Assembly: GCF_000682675.1 (NCBI RefSeq)
Contig: NZ_AWFA01000089.1
Span: forward strand, 1 to 64,000
Length of the DNA: 64,000 bases
Origin: Hyphomonas pacifica
GTDB lineage: Bacteria > Pseudomonadota > Alphaproteobacteria > Caulobacterales > Hyphomonadaceae
Direction: 5' to 3'
Positions within the stretch are counted from its first letter, which is position 1. Each line of letters opens with the position of its first letter. This document shows positions 45,734 through 54,474 of this stretch, piece by piece. Position numbers and translations under genes: made by a program. The notes beneath the pieces were generated by a model. That model saw nothing but the letters and a program-made list of their open reading frames with translations, was not told the DNA's origin and did not search any database.

Positions 45734-46575
45734 CGCTGACAGGTGCTGCAGAAAAAGCTGGAGCGGCCAGACTGGACCAAGCGTTTGATAGGCCCACCGC
45801 AATTCCGGCAGGCCTGCCCTTCCCGGGCATACACAGCGAAAGAATGCTGGAAATAGCCAAGCTCTCCGTTCGTGCTGGCAAAATCCGATATGGAAGACCC
45901 GCCAGCCTCAATCGCTTCGGTAATCACCTCATTGATCGCAGGCGCCAGCCGCGCGGCGCGCTGGCCAGGCACAGTCGATGCCCTCCGCTTGGGAGAGATG
46001 CCGGACCGCCACAATGCCTCACAGACATAGATGTTGCCGAGCCCTGCAATGATCGACTGATCGAGCAAAGCTGCCTTGATAGGCGCCTTCCGGCCCTGCA
46101 GCACCTCATCCAGATAGGCCGCAGAAAACGCATTCGACAGAGGCTCCGGTCCCATGCGCATCAGTCTTGGATACGCTTGGAACGTCTCGGCGGGCCAAAG
46201 CTCCATAAAGCCGAAGCGGCGCGGATCATTATAGGTGACCGTTGCGCCGCTACCGAGATGAAACACGACATGATCATGGCGAGCATCCGTGCCCGTTTCA
46301 TGATGGAACTCACCTAGCTGACTGCCCCCCACGGTGAAGCGGCCCGTCATGCCAAGATGCATCACCAACATCTCGCCCGTGGAAAGGGTCAGCGTCAGAA
46401 ATTTGGCGCGGCGGCCCATATGGTCTATGCGAGCGCCTGTCAGCCTCTCAGCGAAGCCATCCGGAAAGGGAAACCGCAGATTGGCGCGGTTCTGAACAAG
46501 GCGTTCAATACGCTGCCCCTCCATGATGGGGACCAGTCCGCGGCGAACTGTCTCTACTTCGGGTAATTCAGGCAT
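45730..46575 (-). CDS. mutM: Formamidopyrimidine-DNA glycosylase
   Basis: The 281-aa protein removes 8-oxoguanine and formamidopyrimidines. The mature N-terminus PELPEVETVRRGL carries the catalytic Pro2 and Glu3; the helix-two-turn-helix contains LLDQSIIAGLGNIYVCEALW; the C-terminal zinc finger has CRNCGG and FFCSTCQ. The length and motifs are complete. It is divergent from ubiE, an arrangement conserved in many alphaproteobacteria, where the mutM/ubiE junction lies near dnaA; dnaA is not present here. Confidence 0.97.
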   Translation of the reverse strand: MPELPEVETVRRGLVPIMEGQRIERLVQNRANLRFPFPDGFAERLTGARIDHMGRRAKFLTLTLSTGEMLVMHLGMTGRFTVGGSQLGEFHHETGTDARHDHVVFHLGSGATVTYNDPRRFGFMELWPAETFQAYPRLMRMGPEPLSNAFSAAYLDEVLQGRKAPIKAALLDQSIIAGLGNIYVCEALWRSGISPKRRASTVPGQRAARLAPAINEVITEAIEAGGSSISDFASTNGELGYFQHSFAVYAREGQACRNCGGPIKRLVQSGRSSFFCSTCQR

Positions 46576-46623
46576 CGTTATCGCATATAGTCTATGGCTG
46601 ATCAGGTAACTATGGTGGCGTGC

Positions 46624-47412
46624 ATGTCCGACGGCAGCAATACAGAACGCAAAGTCTCATTCGGCTTTCAGGAAGTAACGGAATCCGAGAAGGTCGCCCG
46701 TGTGAAGGGTGTCTTCCGTTCGGTCGCCTCACGCTATGACCTGATGAATGACCTGATGTCCGCGGGCGTACACCGCTTGTGGAAACATGATGCCATGAAC
46801 CAGATCAACCCACAGCCCGGCGAAAAACATCTTGATGTAGCCGGTGGTACAGGCGAACTCGCCCGCGCCTTTCTGGAACTGGCTGACAAGGCTGGCAAAC
46901 GACGTGGCATAGACACATCCGCTACTGCGATTGTCTGCGACATCAATGACGCCATGCTGGAAGCTGGCAAAGCGCGCGGAGACAATGACAGATGGGCAGG
47001 TCGGCTAGACTGGGTCTGCGCAGATGGGCAGAATTTGCCCTATCCTGATCGCACCTTTGATGCGGTGACCGTGTCCTTCGGTATTCGCAATTTTGCAGAC
47101 CGCATCGCAGGCCTGAAAGAGTTCCGGCGCGTATTGAAGCCCGGCGGGCGCCTTGGCGTTCTGGAGTTCAGCCACATGACGGCCCCGGCCCTTCAGCAGG
47201 CCTATGACACCTACAGCTTCAACGTCATCCCGCGCCTTGGCAGCCTCGTTGCAGGGGATCAGGAGAGCTATCAATACTTGGTGGAATCCATCCGGAAGTT
47301 CCCCGACCAGGAGACCTTCCGGCGCGAAATAGAAAACGCGGGATTTTCCCGCGTTTCCGTAACCAATTATTCCGGAGGCATTGCCGCCCTGCATTTTGGC
47401 TGGGCGGTCTGA
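46624..47412 (+). CDS. ubiE: Ubiquinone/menaquinone C-methyltransferase UbiE
   Basis: The 262-aa class I SAM methyltransferase has FRSVASRYDLMNDLMSAGVH, the SAM loop HLDVAGGTGELARAF, VTVSFGIRNFADRI and a C-terminal SVTNYSGGIAALHFGW. It methylates the ring carbon of the demethylated quinone intermediate. The start at 46624 has GGTGG upstream and matches the family length; starts at 46594 and 46612 are possible. It forms the quinone synthesis group with ubiB, with a small membrane protein gene between them on the opposite strand. Confidence 0.95.
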   Translation: MSDGSNTERKVSFGFQEVTESEKVARVKGVFRSVASRYDLMNDLMSAGVHRLWKHDAMNQINPQPGEKHLDVAGGTGELARAFLELADKAGKRRGIDTSATAIVCDINDAMLEAGKARGDNDRWAGRLDWVCADGQNLPYPDRTFDAVTVSFGIRNFADRIAGLKEFRRVLKPGGRLGVLEFSHMTAPALQQAYDTYSFNVIPRLGSLVAGDQESYQYLVESIRKFPDQETFRREIENAGFSRVSVTNYSGGIAALHFGWAV

Positions 47413-47424
47413 TGTCAGGCAGTC

Positions 47425-47598
47425 TTAATTGCCGTCAATCGCGATACCATTTTCACTTACCGAAATGGTCACATCGGCCTGATTTGCCGGGGAGTGTTCG
47501 GCATAGTAATAGGCGCCAAAGGCAATCAGCCCGACTAAAAGGCCTCCGGCCAAAAAATACATCAACCCATTGTTTCCAGACGATTTTATGTCGGCCAT
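47425..47598 (-). CDS. Small membrane protein between ubiE and ubiB (57 aa)
   Basis: The frame from ATG at 47598 has an exceptional Shine-Dalgarno (AAAGGAGG, five bases away). The product has a soluble start (MADIKSSGNNG), one hydrophobic helix of about 20 residues (LAGGLLVGLIAFGAYYY) and a periplasmic tail containing ADVTISVSENGIAID. It lies antisense to nothing and is convergent with ubiE, divergent from ubiB. The location suggests a link to quinone synthesis or the membrane, but that is inference. Confidence 0.75.
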   Translation of the reverse strand: MADIKSSGNNGLMYFLAGGLLVGLIAFGAYYYAEHSPANQADVTISVSENGIAIDGN

Positions 47599-47679
47599 GA
47601 CAGCCTCCTTTTGTTATATTTCATCAGTGTGGAAACGCCTTAACCCGTTTCGGGTTCCCAGCCATAAAAAGGGGCCAAT

Positions 47680-49194
47680 ATGGGCGTGATTTCAGACTAT
47701 CGGCGCCTGATGCGCGCCGGCATCGCGCTTGCGCGTCACGATGTAATCCTGCCAGGTGCTTATCAAAGCCGTCTGCCCCTACCAGCGCGCATCGCCGGTC
47801 ACACGTTGCGTGTCTTCGGCGGCGGCGCAAAAGGTAGGCCGGGCGAACGTCTGGCAATTGCTCTGGAGAGGCTGGGGCCTGCTTACATCAAGCTGGGCCA
47901 GTTCCTTGCAACGCGGCCCGATGTATTCGGCGCAGAAGTGACAGGCGATCTTGGCCGCCTGAAGGATAAGCTGCCCCCCTTCTCCATGAAGGACGCGCGT
48001 GCGGCTCTGGTAGAGGAATTCGGCACCGAAGACACCGAGCGGCTGTTCAACCAGTTGTCGGCCCCCATAGCCGCAGCCTCAATCGCACAGGTCCACCGTA
48101 TGAGCCTGCCGGATGGCGACCGCGCCGTAAAAATCCTGCGGCCGGGCATCGAAAAGCGTCTCAGCGCAGAATTGTCCGCCATGAAGCGCGCAGCCCGCAC
48201 GATTGAAGGCATCTCAGTTGAGAGCCAGCGCCTGAAGCCTGTCGCCTTCACCGAAACCATCGCAGCCGCCATGATGCGCGAAACCGATCTTCGCCTTGAA
48301 GCAGGCGGCGCGGACGAAATGCGCGAAATCAGCTTGAAATCCGGCCATTTCATTGTTCCCAAGGTCGATTGGGACCGGACAGGTCGCCGCGTGCTGACCA
48401 TGGACTGGATCGACGGGACACCACTGACAGATCCGGCAGCGCTCGACCGGCCCGGCATTGATCGCAAGAAGCTGGCCAATGATATTACGCAGGGCTTCCT
48501 GACCCATGCCATCGAGCATGGTGTCTTTCATGCGGACATGCATGAGGGCAACATCATCATCACGCCTGAAAACAAGATTGCGCTGGTCGACTTTGGCATT
48601 ATTGGCCGCATCGGCATGACGGAGCGTCGCTTTCTGGCAGAAATTCTGTGGGGCTTCCTGAAGCGTGACTACAGACGTATTGCCGAAGTGCACTTCGAAG
48701 CAGGCTATGTGCCCGCACATCAGTCTGTCGGCGATTTTGCACAGGCCCTGCGCTCCATCGGAGAGCCTGTGCATGGCAAGCCGGCCGAGGATGTCTCCAT
48801 GGGGCGCATCCTGCTGCAGCTGTTCGACTATACGCATACATTCGGCATGTCTCTACGGCCGGAACTTGTTCTGTTGCAGAAAACCATGGTGCAAGTGGAA
48901 GGTGTCGCGCGGGCGATTGACCCGAGCCACAATATCTGGACCGCCTCTGAACCTGTCGTCGGCGGATGGATCCGCAAGAGCTTTGGCCCGGAAGGCGCGG
49001 CGAAACTCATCTCCGGCAATCTGCGGGAAGTGACAAACCGCCTGAAACGTTTGCCGGAAGTGATGGACCGTTTCGAAGCATCTCTTGAACCGTCACCACC
49101 GCCTGCCCCGCTGCCACGCAGGTTTGCGCCCTGGTGGGGCTGGTTTGGCCTGATTGCCGTTCTTGCCGGCCTGGCCGTCTGGGCCTTCAAATAA
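47680..49194 (+). CDS. ubiB: Ubiquinone biosynthesis protein UbiB (ABC1-family atypical kinase)
   Basis: The 504-aa protein has the UbiB KxGQ motif AYIKLGQFLATRPDVFG, the alanine-rich loop SAPIAAASIAQVHRM, VKILRPGI, EHGVFHADMHEGNIII (catalytic HxDxHxxN-like) and VDFGIIGRIG. The C-terminal membrane helix (WGWFGLIAVLAGLAVWAF) anchors it. It is an ATPase needed for access of ubiquinone intermediates. AAGGGG precedes the start. A 6-bp inverted repeat AACCCG-TTT-CGGGTT (47642-47656) lies upstream. Confidence 0.95.
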   Translation: MGVISDYRRLMRAGIALARHDVILPGAYQSRLPLPARIAGHTLRVFGGGAKGRPGERLAIALERLGPAYIKLGQFLATRPDVFGAEVTGDLGRLKDKLPPFSMKDARAALVEEFGTEDTERLFNQLSAPIAAASIAQVHRMSLPDGDRAVKILRPGIEKRLSAELSAMKRAARTIEGISVESQRLKPVAFTETIAAAMMRETDLRLEAGGADEMREISLKSGHFIVPKVDWDRTGRRVLTMDWIDGTPLTDPAALDRPGIDRKKLANDITQGFLTHAIEHGVFHADMHEGNIIITPENKIALVDFGIIGRIGMTERRFLAEILWGFLKRDYRRIAEVHFEAGYVPAHQSVGDFAQALRSIGEPVHGKPAEDVSMGRILLQLFDYTHTFGMSLRPELVLLQKTMVQVEGVARAIDPSHNIWTASEPVVGGWIRKSFGPEGAAKLISGNLREVTNRLKRLPEVMDRFEASLEPSPPPAPLPRRFAPWWGWFGLIAVLAGLAVWAFK

Positions 49195-49322
49195 GCCTAA
49201 TCAGGTCCCAAATCCTGCTGAAAGTCCGGTATTCCTTAACGCAGTGCCGACAATCACAGGGTTTTCATGGGGTAACAGCAAGAAATTTGCGATAAAACAA
49301 GCTCAGACCTAGAGCGCGGAAG

Positions 49323-50555
49323 ATGACACAGAAACGTATCCTCCTGATCATATCCGGCGGTATTGCCGCCTATAAGAGCCTGGAGCTGATCCGCGAGCTG
49401 GGCAGGCGGGGTATTGCCTGCTGGTGTATCCTGACCAAGGCTGGCCAGGAATTCGTGACGCCACTGTCCGTCTCCGCCCTGTCGGGTGACAAGGTCTACA
49501 CAGAGCTGTTTGACCTGAATGAAGAAGCTGAGATGGGCCATATCGAGCTATCGCGCTCGGCTGACCTTGTCGTCGCCTGCCCGGCAACGGCAGATCTGAT
49601 GGCCAAGGCGGCCGCAGGCCTCGCCAATGATCTTGCTTCGACAACCTTGCTGGCAACTGACAAGCCGGTTCTTATGGTGCCTGCGATGAATGTCCGTATG
49701 TGGCAACATCCCGCTACACAGCGCAATATCGAGACCCTTCGCGCGGACGGCGTGACCGTGATGGCCCCGGATGAAGGCGCCATGGCTTGCGGCGAGTTCG
49801 GCCCGGGGCGGCTGCCTGAAATTCCTGCCATCGTGTCTGAGATCAAGCGTGTCCTGGAGGGCGACACCGCAGATGCCCTGAACAGGGTGCACGCCCTTGT
49901 CACCGCAGGCCCCACGCGCGAACCGCTGGATCCTGTGCGGTTCCTCTCAAATCATTCCTCAGGCCGTCAGGGTTATGCCATTGCTGATGCGCTGGTAAAA
50001 CTCGGCGCGAAAGTCACGCTGGTCTCCGGCCCGGTCTCTCTGACGCCCCCGGCTGGCGTTAACTTCGTATCCGTCGAAACCGCCCGGCAGATGCTGAAGG
50101 CCTGCGAAGACGCTCTGCCTGCAGACGTTTTTATCTCGGTCGCCGCAGTCGCGGACTGGCGCCCGGCGCGTGCTGCAACAAAAAAACTTAAAATCAAGGG
50201 CGCGGGCAGTGAACATCCTTCCATGGAGCTGACCGAGAACCCGGACATTCTCAAAACAATCGCCCACAAGCGCAAGAACCGCCCGGGCCTTGTCATCGGG
50301 TTTGCGGCTGAGACGCATGATGTCGAAGAACATGCCGAGGCAAAGCTCGCTCGCAAGAATTGCGACTGGATCGTCGCCAATGACGTTTCCGGAGATGTTA
50401 TGGGCGGGGCAGAAAATCAGATCGTCCTTATCACGCGCGACGGCTCTGAACGCTGGCCGCGCATGGGCAAGGAAGATGTCGCCCGGCAACTGGCAAAACG
50501 CATTGCCGACACGCTTGGGGATGAGGGCACCGGCCTGAAACTCGCTGCAGAATAG
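49323..50555 (+). CDS. coaBC: Bifunctional phosphopantothenoylcysteine decarboxylase/synthase
   Basis: The 410-aa protein has the flavin CoaC half (ILLIISGGIAAYKSLELIR, PAMNVRMWQHPA and the MACGEFGPGR cysteine) and the CTP-dependent CoaB half (VTAGPTREPLDPVRFLSNHS, SGRQGYAIADAL, AAVADWRPA and GFAAETHDVEEHA). It makes 4'-phosphopantetheine for coenzyme A. It follows ubiB on the same strand after 128 bases and converges on folC with five bases between stops. Confidence 0.97.
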   Translation: MTQKRILLIISGGIAAYKSLELIRELGRRGIACWCILTKAGQEFVTPLSVSALSGDKVYTELFDLNEEAEMGHIELSRSADLVVACPATADLMAKAAAGLANDLASTTLLATDKPVLMVPAMNVRMWQHPATQRNIETLRADGVTVMAPDEGAMACGEFGPGRLPEIPAIVSEIKRVLEGDTADALNRVHALVTAGPTREPLDPVRFLSNHSSGRQGYAIADALVKLGAKVTLVSGPVSLTPPAGVNFVSVETARQMLKACEDALPADVFISVAAVADWRPARAATKKLKIKGAGSEHPSMELTENPDILKTIAHKRKNRPGLVIGFAAETHDVEEHAEAKLARKNCDWIVANDVSGDVMGGAENQIVLITRDGSERWPRMGKEDVARQLAKRIADTLGDEGTGLKLAAE

Positions 50556-50560
50556 CGCGC

Positions 50561-51814
50561 CTAGTTTGGTGGCTCACCGTTACGGGCCAACACTTCACCC
50601 GCCAGATAGAGCGATCCGCAAATAAGAATACGGTCTGCACCGGATTCGACAGCGGCTTTCATCGCTTCCTCTAAACTCTTGCAGCCCGTCGCCTCCAAGC
50701 CAGCCGTTGTCGCCGCCTCTGCCAGATCCTGCGGCTCCGCCCCTTGATGTCCTGGCGCATTTGGCAAGGTGAAAACCTGCGGTCGCACCTGCCGGAACGG
50801 CATGAAGAAGCCTGTCGCATCCTTTGAGGCAAGCATGGCGGAGACGAGCGCGGTCTTGCCGGGCAATTTCTGAAGATGTCGGGCGATCGCCCGTGCCGCA
50901 TGCGGATTATGTCCGCCATCCAGCCAGACATCCCGTCCTTCGGCCAAGGCAGTTACCGGGCCAGGCTTCAACTTCTGCATCCGGGCAGGCCAGCTGGCAT
51001 TACGCGCCCCGGCAAAGATCTCTTCCTGACTAACGCGTATGGAATTGCCAAACAGCTGTACGGCCATGGCTGCAAGCGCCGCATTCGCGCGTTGGTGCTC
51101 TCCGATGAGGCCCAGATCCGCTGGCATGGCATCAATAAAATGCGCCTTCATGCGATAGAGTGGCGCGCCCACATCTTCGGCCCGCGCAGCTATTACCTCA
51201 TCGCACACTTTGCGCTGGATCGCCGTAAGCGCCGGACACCCTGCCTTGATGATACCCGCCTTTTCCCGTGCAATCTTGCGCAGGTCTGAGCCAAGGAAAG
51301 CCTTGTGATCGAAATCGACAGGCGTAATCACGCTGAGTGCTGGTGCATCAATCACATTGGTCGCATCATAACTACCGCCGAGCCCCACTTCGAGGATCAG
51401 CACATCAGCAGGCACTTCAGAAAAAGCCAGCAAGGCAGTCGCCGTCGTGGCTTCAAAATGTGTGATCTCAAAGCCATTGATTGCCTCATAGGTACGTTCC
51501 AGCCAGGATATAAGGCGCTCATCGTCAACAATCTCTCCTGCCAGCCGGATACGCTCATTGAAGCGCACCAGATGCGGACTGCTGAAGACATGTACTTTCA
51601 GGCCTGCGGCTTCCATCATCGCGCGCATGAAGGCACAGGTAGAGCCTTTGCCATTTGTACCGGCGACGTGGATCACAGGCGGCAATCTGTCTTGCGGCCG
51701 CCCCATGGCCTCAAGCGCGTTCAGAACACGGTCGAGGGAGAGGTGGATCGTTTCAGGATAGAGCCCTTCGAACCGCCCCAACGCCTCCGCCAGGGCTGGA
51801 CTGTTCCCAATCAA
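50561..51814 (-). CDS. folC: Folylpolyglutamate synthase/dihydrofolate synthase
   Basis: The 417-aa Mur-ligase-like enzyme has the P-loop VIHVAGTNGKGSTCAFM, the folate loop FSSPHLVRFNERIRLAG, LEVGLGGSYDATNVID and LDGGHNPHAA. It adds glutamate to dihydropteroate and folates. It is the last gene of the trp-accD-folC series; its start overlaps the accD stop by four bases, the usual arrangement in proteobacteria. Confidence 0.95.
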   Translation of the reverse strand: MIGNSPALAEALGRFEGLYPETIHLSLDRVLNALEAMGRPQDRLPPVIHVAGTNGKGSTCAFMRAMMEAAGLKVHVFSSPHLVRFNERIRLAGEIVDDERLISWLERTYEAINGFEITHFEATTATALLAFSEVPADVLILEVGLGGSYDATNVIDAPALSVITPVDFDHKAFLGSDLRKIAREKAGIIKAGCPALTAIQRKVCDEVIAARAEDVGAPLYRMKAHFIDAMPADLGLIGEHQRANAALAAMAVQLFGNSIRVSQEEIFAGARNASWPARMQKLKPGPVTALAEGRDVWLDGGHNPHAARAIARHLQKLPGKTALVSAMLASKDATGFFMPFRQVRPQVFTLPNAPGHQGAEPQDLAEAATTAGLEATGCKSLEEAMKAAVESGADRILICGSLYLAGEVLARNGEPPN

Positions 51815-52791
51815 GCAGTGCTGCCCTTCCCTTTCGCCGCCTGCGTCTCATGCGTTTTAGGCGGCGTCAACGAGGCCGGAATGCGATCTTCGCGCCGTCG
51901 GGTGCTTGGCAGAAGCAGGCTCAGCACGCGGGCCACGGTCTCTTTCAGCTTGCGGCGGTCGCAGACGATATCGACCTGGCCTTTCTCGCGGAGGAATTCA
52001 GAACGCTGGAAGCCTTGCGGCAAGCTTTCCCGGATGGTCTGCTCAATCACACGCGGGCCAGAGAACGCAATCATCGCGCCAGGCTCGGCAATGTGAACGT
52101 CGCCCAGCATCGCATAGGAGGCGGAAACGCCGCCGGAGGTCGGGTCTGTCAGGACGACCACATAAGGAAGCTTTGCCTCGGCCAGTTCATTGATCGCCAG
52201 AGTCGTGCGCGGCATCTGCATCAGGCTGAGTGTGCCTTCCTGCATGCGCGCGCCACCGGATGCAGTGCAGACGACAAAAGCTGCCTTGCGCGCCAGCGCC
52301 ATTTGCGCGGCTGCGATGAAGCCTTCCCCTGCCGCCATGCCAAGAGACCCGCCCATGAAAGCGAAATCTTGAACCAGAACAACCGTCGGTGCGCCGCCGA
52401 TCTTGCCATAGGCTGCAACCATGCAATCGTCTTGCAACAGCGGGGCACCGCCTTGCTCTGTTTCCTTCTTTTCGCGCGCAGCAATCTTCGCCTTCGCCGC
52501 TTTGAGGCGGGACGGATAAGGCTTGTCATCCTTGAATTTCAACGGATCATGCGGAACGGAAGGCAGCTCGATTGGCTCCCAACGCTCATCATCGAACAGG
52601 ATGCGGAACCGTGTACGCGGGCTGATACGCAAATGCGCGCCAGCTGGCGTGACATACCAGTTTTCCTCCAGATCGGTCTTATAGACGAGCTCTCCGGAAA
52701 TAGGACACTTCACCCACAGATCGTCGGGCGTGTCCTTCTTTGCGAGCATGGTCTTCAGGCCCGGCGGGGTGACCTTGGTAATCCAGTTCAT
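51811..52791 (-). CDS. accD: Acetyl-CoA carboxylase carboxyltransferase subunit beta
   Basis: The 326-aa protein provides half of the carboxyltransferase that makes malonyl-CoA, with AccA encoded elsewhere. The crotonase fold is intact: FAFMGGSLGMAAGEGF, CTASGGARMQEGTLSLMQM and LTDPTSGGVSASYAMLGD. In the N-terminal zinc-ribbon position the usual CxxC...CxxC is reduced to C29-x2-S32 and T48-x2-G51, so zinc binding is lost. The C-terminus is Lys/Thr-rich. It is coupled to folC by a four-base overlap and lies 28 bases after trpA. Confidence 0.95.
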   Translation of the reverse strand: MNWITKVTPPGLKTMLAKKDTPDDLWVKCPISGELVYKTDLEENWYVTPAGAHLRISPRTRFRILFDDERWEPIELPSVPHDPLKFKDDKPYPSRLKAAKAKIAAREKKETEQGGAPLLQDDCMVAAYGKIGGAPTVVLVQDFAFMGGSLGMAAGEGFIAAAQMALARKAAFVVCTASGGARMQEGTLSLMQMPRTTLAINELAEAKLPYVVVLTDPTSGGVSASYAMLGDVHIAEPGAMIAFSGPRVIEQTIRESLPQGFQRSEFLREKGQVDIVCDRRKLKETVARVLSLLLPSTRRREDRIPASLTPPKTHETQAAKGKGSTA

Positions 52792-52819
52792 GCCTCAACC
52801 TCCTCGGCGGCATTTATTA

Positions 52820-53647
52820 TTAGGGCTTGGCAATCGTTCTGATTGCCAAGCTTAACTCTTGTGCCAGAGCGCCCATTCCCCGCGGCGCACTGGAAAAATT
52901 CCCTGACTCGTGGGCCTTTTCAGCATGGTCCACGAAAGCGGAGCCTACGACAACCCCATCGGCTATTTTAGCCATTTCTGCAGCCTGTACGCCAGTTTTG
53001 ACCCCAAAACCAACGCAGACAGGCAGTCCTGAAACGCGTTTAGCCATTTCGATGTTCCCGGAAATCGCTTTCGGATCAGCGCTTCCCGCCCCGGTGACCC
53101 CCGTCACAGCAACAAAATAGAGGAAACCACTCGCTCCTTCGGCGACTTTTGCCATGCGGGCTTCGTGGGTTGTCGGTGTCGCCAAGCGGATGACAGACAG
53201 GTCGTGTTTTGCGTATTCCTCACGCAGCTCGCCATCCTCTTCGGGCGGCAAATCCACCAGAATCGTACCATCAATACCTGCCTCTGCGGCTGCGCTGGCA
53301 AATTCGCCATAGCCCATACGAAAGACCGGGTTGGCATAGCCCATCAGAATCAGCGGGGTGGTCTGGTCTTCCTCGCGGAAGCGGGCAGCCAGTTGCAACG
53401 TGTCGCGCAATGTCGTGCCATTAGCCAGCGAACGCAGGCCGGCTTTCTGGATGGACGCACCATCGGCCATGGGGTCGGTGAACGGGGCGCCAAGCTCGAT
53501 AATGTCCGCACCATTGTCGCGCAGCGCTTTCATCGCCTCGAAACTGGTTTCCAGATCAGGATCGCCAGCCATGATGTAAGTGACCAAAGCGGCGCGGTTC
53601 TCGCCCTTGGCTCGGGCGAAGGCATCAGAAATTCGGGAAGTAGGCAT
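52820..53647 (-). CDS. trpA: Tryptophan synthase alpha subunit
   Basis: The 275-aa TIM barrel cleaves indole-3-glycerol phosphate. The catalytic Glu and Asp stand in DIIELGAPFTDPMADG, with LILMGYANPVFRMGYGEF, GTILVDLPPEE and the phosphate loop VCVGFGVKTGVQAAEM. The start at 53647 overlaps the cutA stop by one base (TGATG), so trpA is translationally coupled to cutA. It works in a complex with trpB encoded upstream. Confidence 0.96.
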   Translation of the reverse strand: MPTSRISDAFARAKGENRAALVTYIMAGDPDLETSFEAMKALRDNGADIIELGAPFTDPMADGASIQKAGLRSLANGTTLRDTLQLAARFREEDQTTPLILMGYANPVFRMGYGEFASAAAEAGIDGTILVDLPPEEDGELREEYAKHDLSVIRLATPTTHEARMAKVAEGASGFLYFVAVTGVTGAGSADPKAISGNIEMAKRVSGLPVCVGFGVKTGVQAAEMAKIADGVVVGSAFVDHAEKAHESGNFSSAPRGMGALAQELSLAIRTIAKP

Positions 53648-53967
53648 CAGGTGTCCGTATTCTCGTGAACCCACGCCTCATAAGGCGCATTCGCCTGAAT
53701 GCAAGGCAAAGCCACCATTGCAGGCACATCATAAGGATGGTGTGTCAGGACCAGCGCTTCAACACGGTCCCAGTTCGCTTTGGGCGCTTTCAGCCAGAGA
53801 ATGAACTCGAATGCCTGTTCCACCACACCTTTCCAGCGATAGGTGGAAGACACCGGCCCTTCCAGATTTGCGCAGGCTGCCAGCCGGTGCTCAATCGCAG
53901 CATCGCCAATCTCTTCAGCCACACGGCGCGAGGGACAGGTAATGCGAATGAGAAGAAGGTCTGTCAC
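53647..53967 (-). CDS. cutA: CutA1 divalent-cation tolerance protein
   Basis: The 106-aa protein matches CutA1: LLLIRITCPSRRVAEEIGDA, AACANLEGPVSSTYRWKGVV, a strand with EFILWLKAP and the conserved HHPYDVPAMVALPC. It forms a stable PII-like trimer linked to copper tolerance, with unclear function. It sits between the VOC gene and trpA in the trp series, with its stop overlapping the trpA start. Confidence 0.93.
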   Translation of the reverse strand: MTDLLLIRITCPSRRVAEEIGDAAIEHRLAACANLEGPVSSTYRWKGVVEQAFEFILWLKAPKANWDRVEALVLTHHPYDVPAMVALPCIQANAPYEAWVHENTDT

Positions 53968-54022
53968 ATCAATCCCCCAGAGACTTCATTCAGATGAATC
54001 ACAGTGAGCATCTTACCTCGTC

Positions 54023-54418
54023 TCAGTCCACCGCGTCATGGCACACGACACAAATCTTATTGCCATCCGGATCCCGAAAATATGCGCCGTAATAGTTCGG
54101 ATGATAGAGCGGGCGTAAACCCGGCGCGCCTTCATCCTGGGCGGCTGCAGCTATGGCCAGGGCGTGAACGGCGTCGACTGCAGACCGGGTTGGCGCCAGG
54201 AAGGCGACCATCTGGCCATTTCCGGGTTCATGCGGCGCGCCATTGGTTGGCCGCGTCAGCGCAATCAATGGCCGGTCCATGGCCGGGTTCTTCCACATAG
54301 TGAAAGGGTCCGAACGCTCAAACGGTACGCGCACATGACCAAGCGCCTGCATGATCGGCTCATAAAACGCGATCGCGCGGTCCAGGTCATTCGTTCCGAG
54401 CGTGATGTGGGAGATCAT
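54023..54418 (-). CDS. VOC-family (glyoxalase-like) protein
   Basis: The 131-aa protein has the paired beta-alpha-beta-beta-beta modules of the vicinal oxygen chelate fold: ISHITLGTNDLDRAIAFYEP with metal His, a central MVAFLAPTRSAVDAVHALAI, and YYGAYFRDPDGNKICVVCH with the C-terminal metal Glu position altered to Cys/His. It may be a lactoylglutathione-lyase-like or resistance protein. The start at 54418 fits the fold; a longer frame adds 39 unlikely residues. It lies between trpB and cutA. Confidence 0.85.
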   Translation of the reverse strand: MISHITLGTNDLDRAIAFYEPIMQALGHVRVPFERSDPFTMWKNPAMDRPLIALTRPTNGAPHEPGNGQMVAFLAPTRSAVDAVHALAIAAAAQDEGAPGLRPLYHPNYYGAYFRDPDGNKICVVCHDAVD

Positions 54419-54474
54419 CTGTCCCTGTGCTGTTTCTGCTCGGGCACCGGCGCAGACAGGCCGCCCCAACACGT

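Noticed and set aside
45730-50555. A replication origin near mutM-ubiE-ubiB-coaBC
   Set aside because: These genes often lie near dnaA in alphaproteobacteria, but no dnaA gene or DnaA-box cluster was seen here.
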